57,196 nucleotides of DNA from an uncultured Lachnospiraceae bacterium (GTDB lineage: Bacteria > Bacillota > Clostridia > Lachnospirales > Lachnospiraceae). Positions 57,151-57,196 of this stretch are shown one piece after another. The stretch lies in NCBI GenBank assembly GCA_949502235.1, contig CATBDC010000021.1, positions 1 through 57,196 of the forward strand, written 5' to 3'. Under the pieces are notes generated by a model. That model searched no databases. It worked only from the letters and a program-made list of their open reading frames with translations, and had not been told where the DNA came from. Numbering within the stretch: position 1 is the stretch's first letter; every line of letters starts with the position of its first letter. The position numbers and the translations under genes were made by a program.

Positions 57151-57196
57151 TGCCCGGCCCTCCCCGCAACATATCCTGTAATCAGGGCAATTCTGG

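Larger units (their letters stand above)
49031..57196. mobile_element. Left part of a second, tandem element (tentative)
   Basis: Beyond the second lysS tail come arm-like direct repeats with 11-base period, cargo-type genes, and another parA-parB pair related to the first. Such accretion at one att site is well known for integrative elements. No integrase for it is in the window, and its right end is not seen. Confidence 0.5.

Overview
The window looks like a chromosomal segment of an anaerobic gut Firmicute, most likely a Lachnospiraceae (Clostridia). The housekeeping proteins (MetK, GreA, LysS, DusB, CoaX, BirA), the SAM-I riboswitch, the strong AGGAGG ribosome binding sites, a RepA_N/DUF6017-type replication protein, Tn916-type recombination genes and the Rpn/PD-(D/E)XK transposase-like genes all fit that group. 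No rRNA or tRNA gene was recognised.

Region 1 (148-18550, all + strand) is a surface-fibre locus. Two small related proteins of unknown function flank a BTAD-type regulator with a degenerate GGDEF-like tail. A coiled-coil protein and a Ser/Lys signal peptidase I follow. Next come a 1518-residue LPSTG tip adhesin with Cys/His-rich repeats, an LPSTG shaft pilin, two class C sortases and an FctA/SpaA-like pilin subunit. The cluster ends with two TasA/camelysin-like fibre proteins, a protein with a VKTGD-type tail, a MucBP-like membrane protein, a SipW-type signal peptidase and a glucosaminidase/M23 cell-wall hydrolase. It therefore holds both a sortase-pilus and a TasA-type module, each with its own signal peptidase.

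Region 2 (18551-34474) is the core chromosome: a PD-(D/E)XK transposase-like gene, a possible type I toxin/antisense RNA locus, a remnant of a second transposase-like gene, a SAM riboswitch with metK, a two-component system, an amidohydrolase, a SpoU methyltransferase, a patatin phospholipase fused in frame to ornithine carbamoyltransferase, then birA, a DUF6145 gene, coaX, dusB, greA and lysS. Several copies of a GGGGACAGGG/GGGACGGAGTA palindromic repeat lie between these genes. One is a perfect 80-bp palindrome.

Region 3 (about 34450-49010) is an integrated element in the 3' end of lysS. It carries DUF6075 and DUF3970 genes, parA-parB-repA with 23-bp iterons inside repA, an XRE regulator, TnpV, a GNAT-type toxin/antitoxin pair, an orphan mobC beside an oriT-like region, a BlaI/M56-peptidase pair, unknown proteins, Tn916-type sigma and HTH regulators, an excisionase and a tyrosine integrase. 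A second lysS tail (coding [10 protein letters not shown] and stop) marks the right end. No relaxase or conjugation ATPase is present.

Region 4 (about 49010-57196) appears to be the left part of a second element stacked in tandem at the same site. It has an HTH gene, a promoter-ncRNA-terminator unit directly in front of an unknown 323-residue protein and a 59-residue acidic protein, a five-zinc-ribbon protein with a Vsr-like tail, and a second parA-parB pair. The right edge is scrambled: a truncated thioester surface protein is joined to an inverted fragment of another one, followed by an internally deleted alpha/beta hydrolase gene. This may be real rearrangement or an assembly join.
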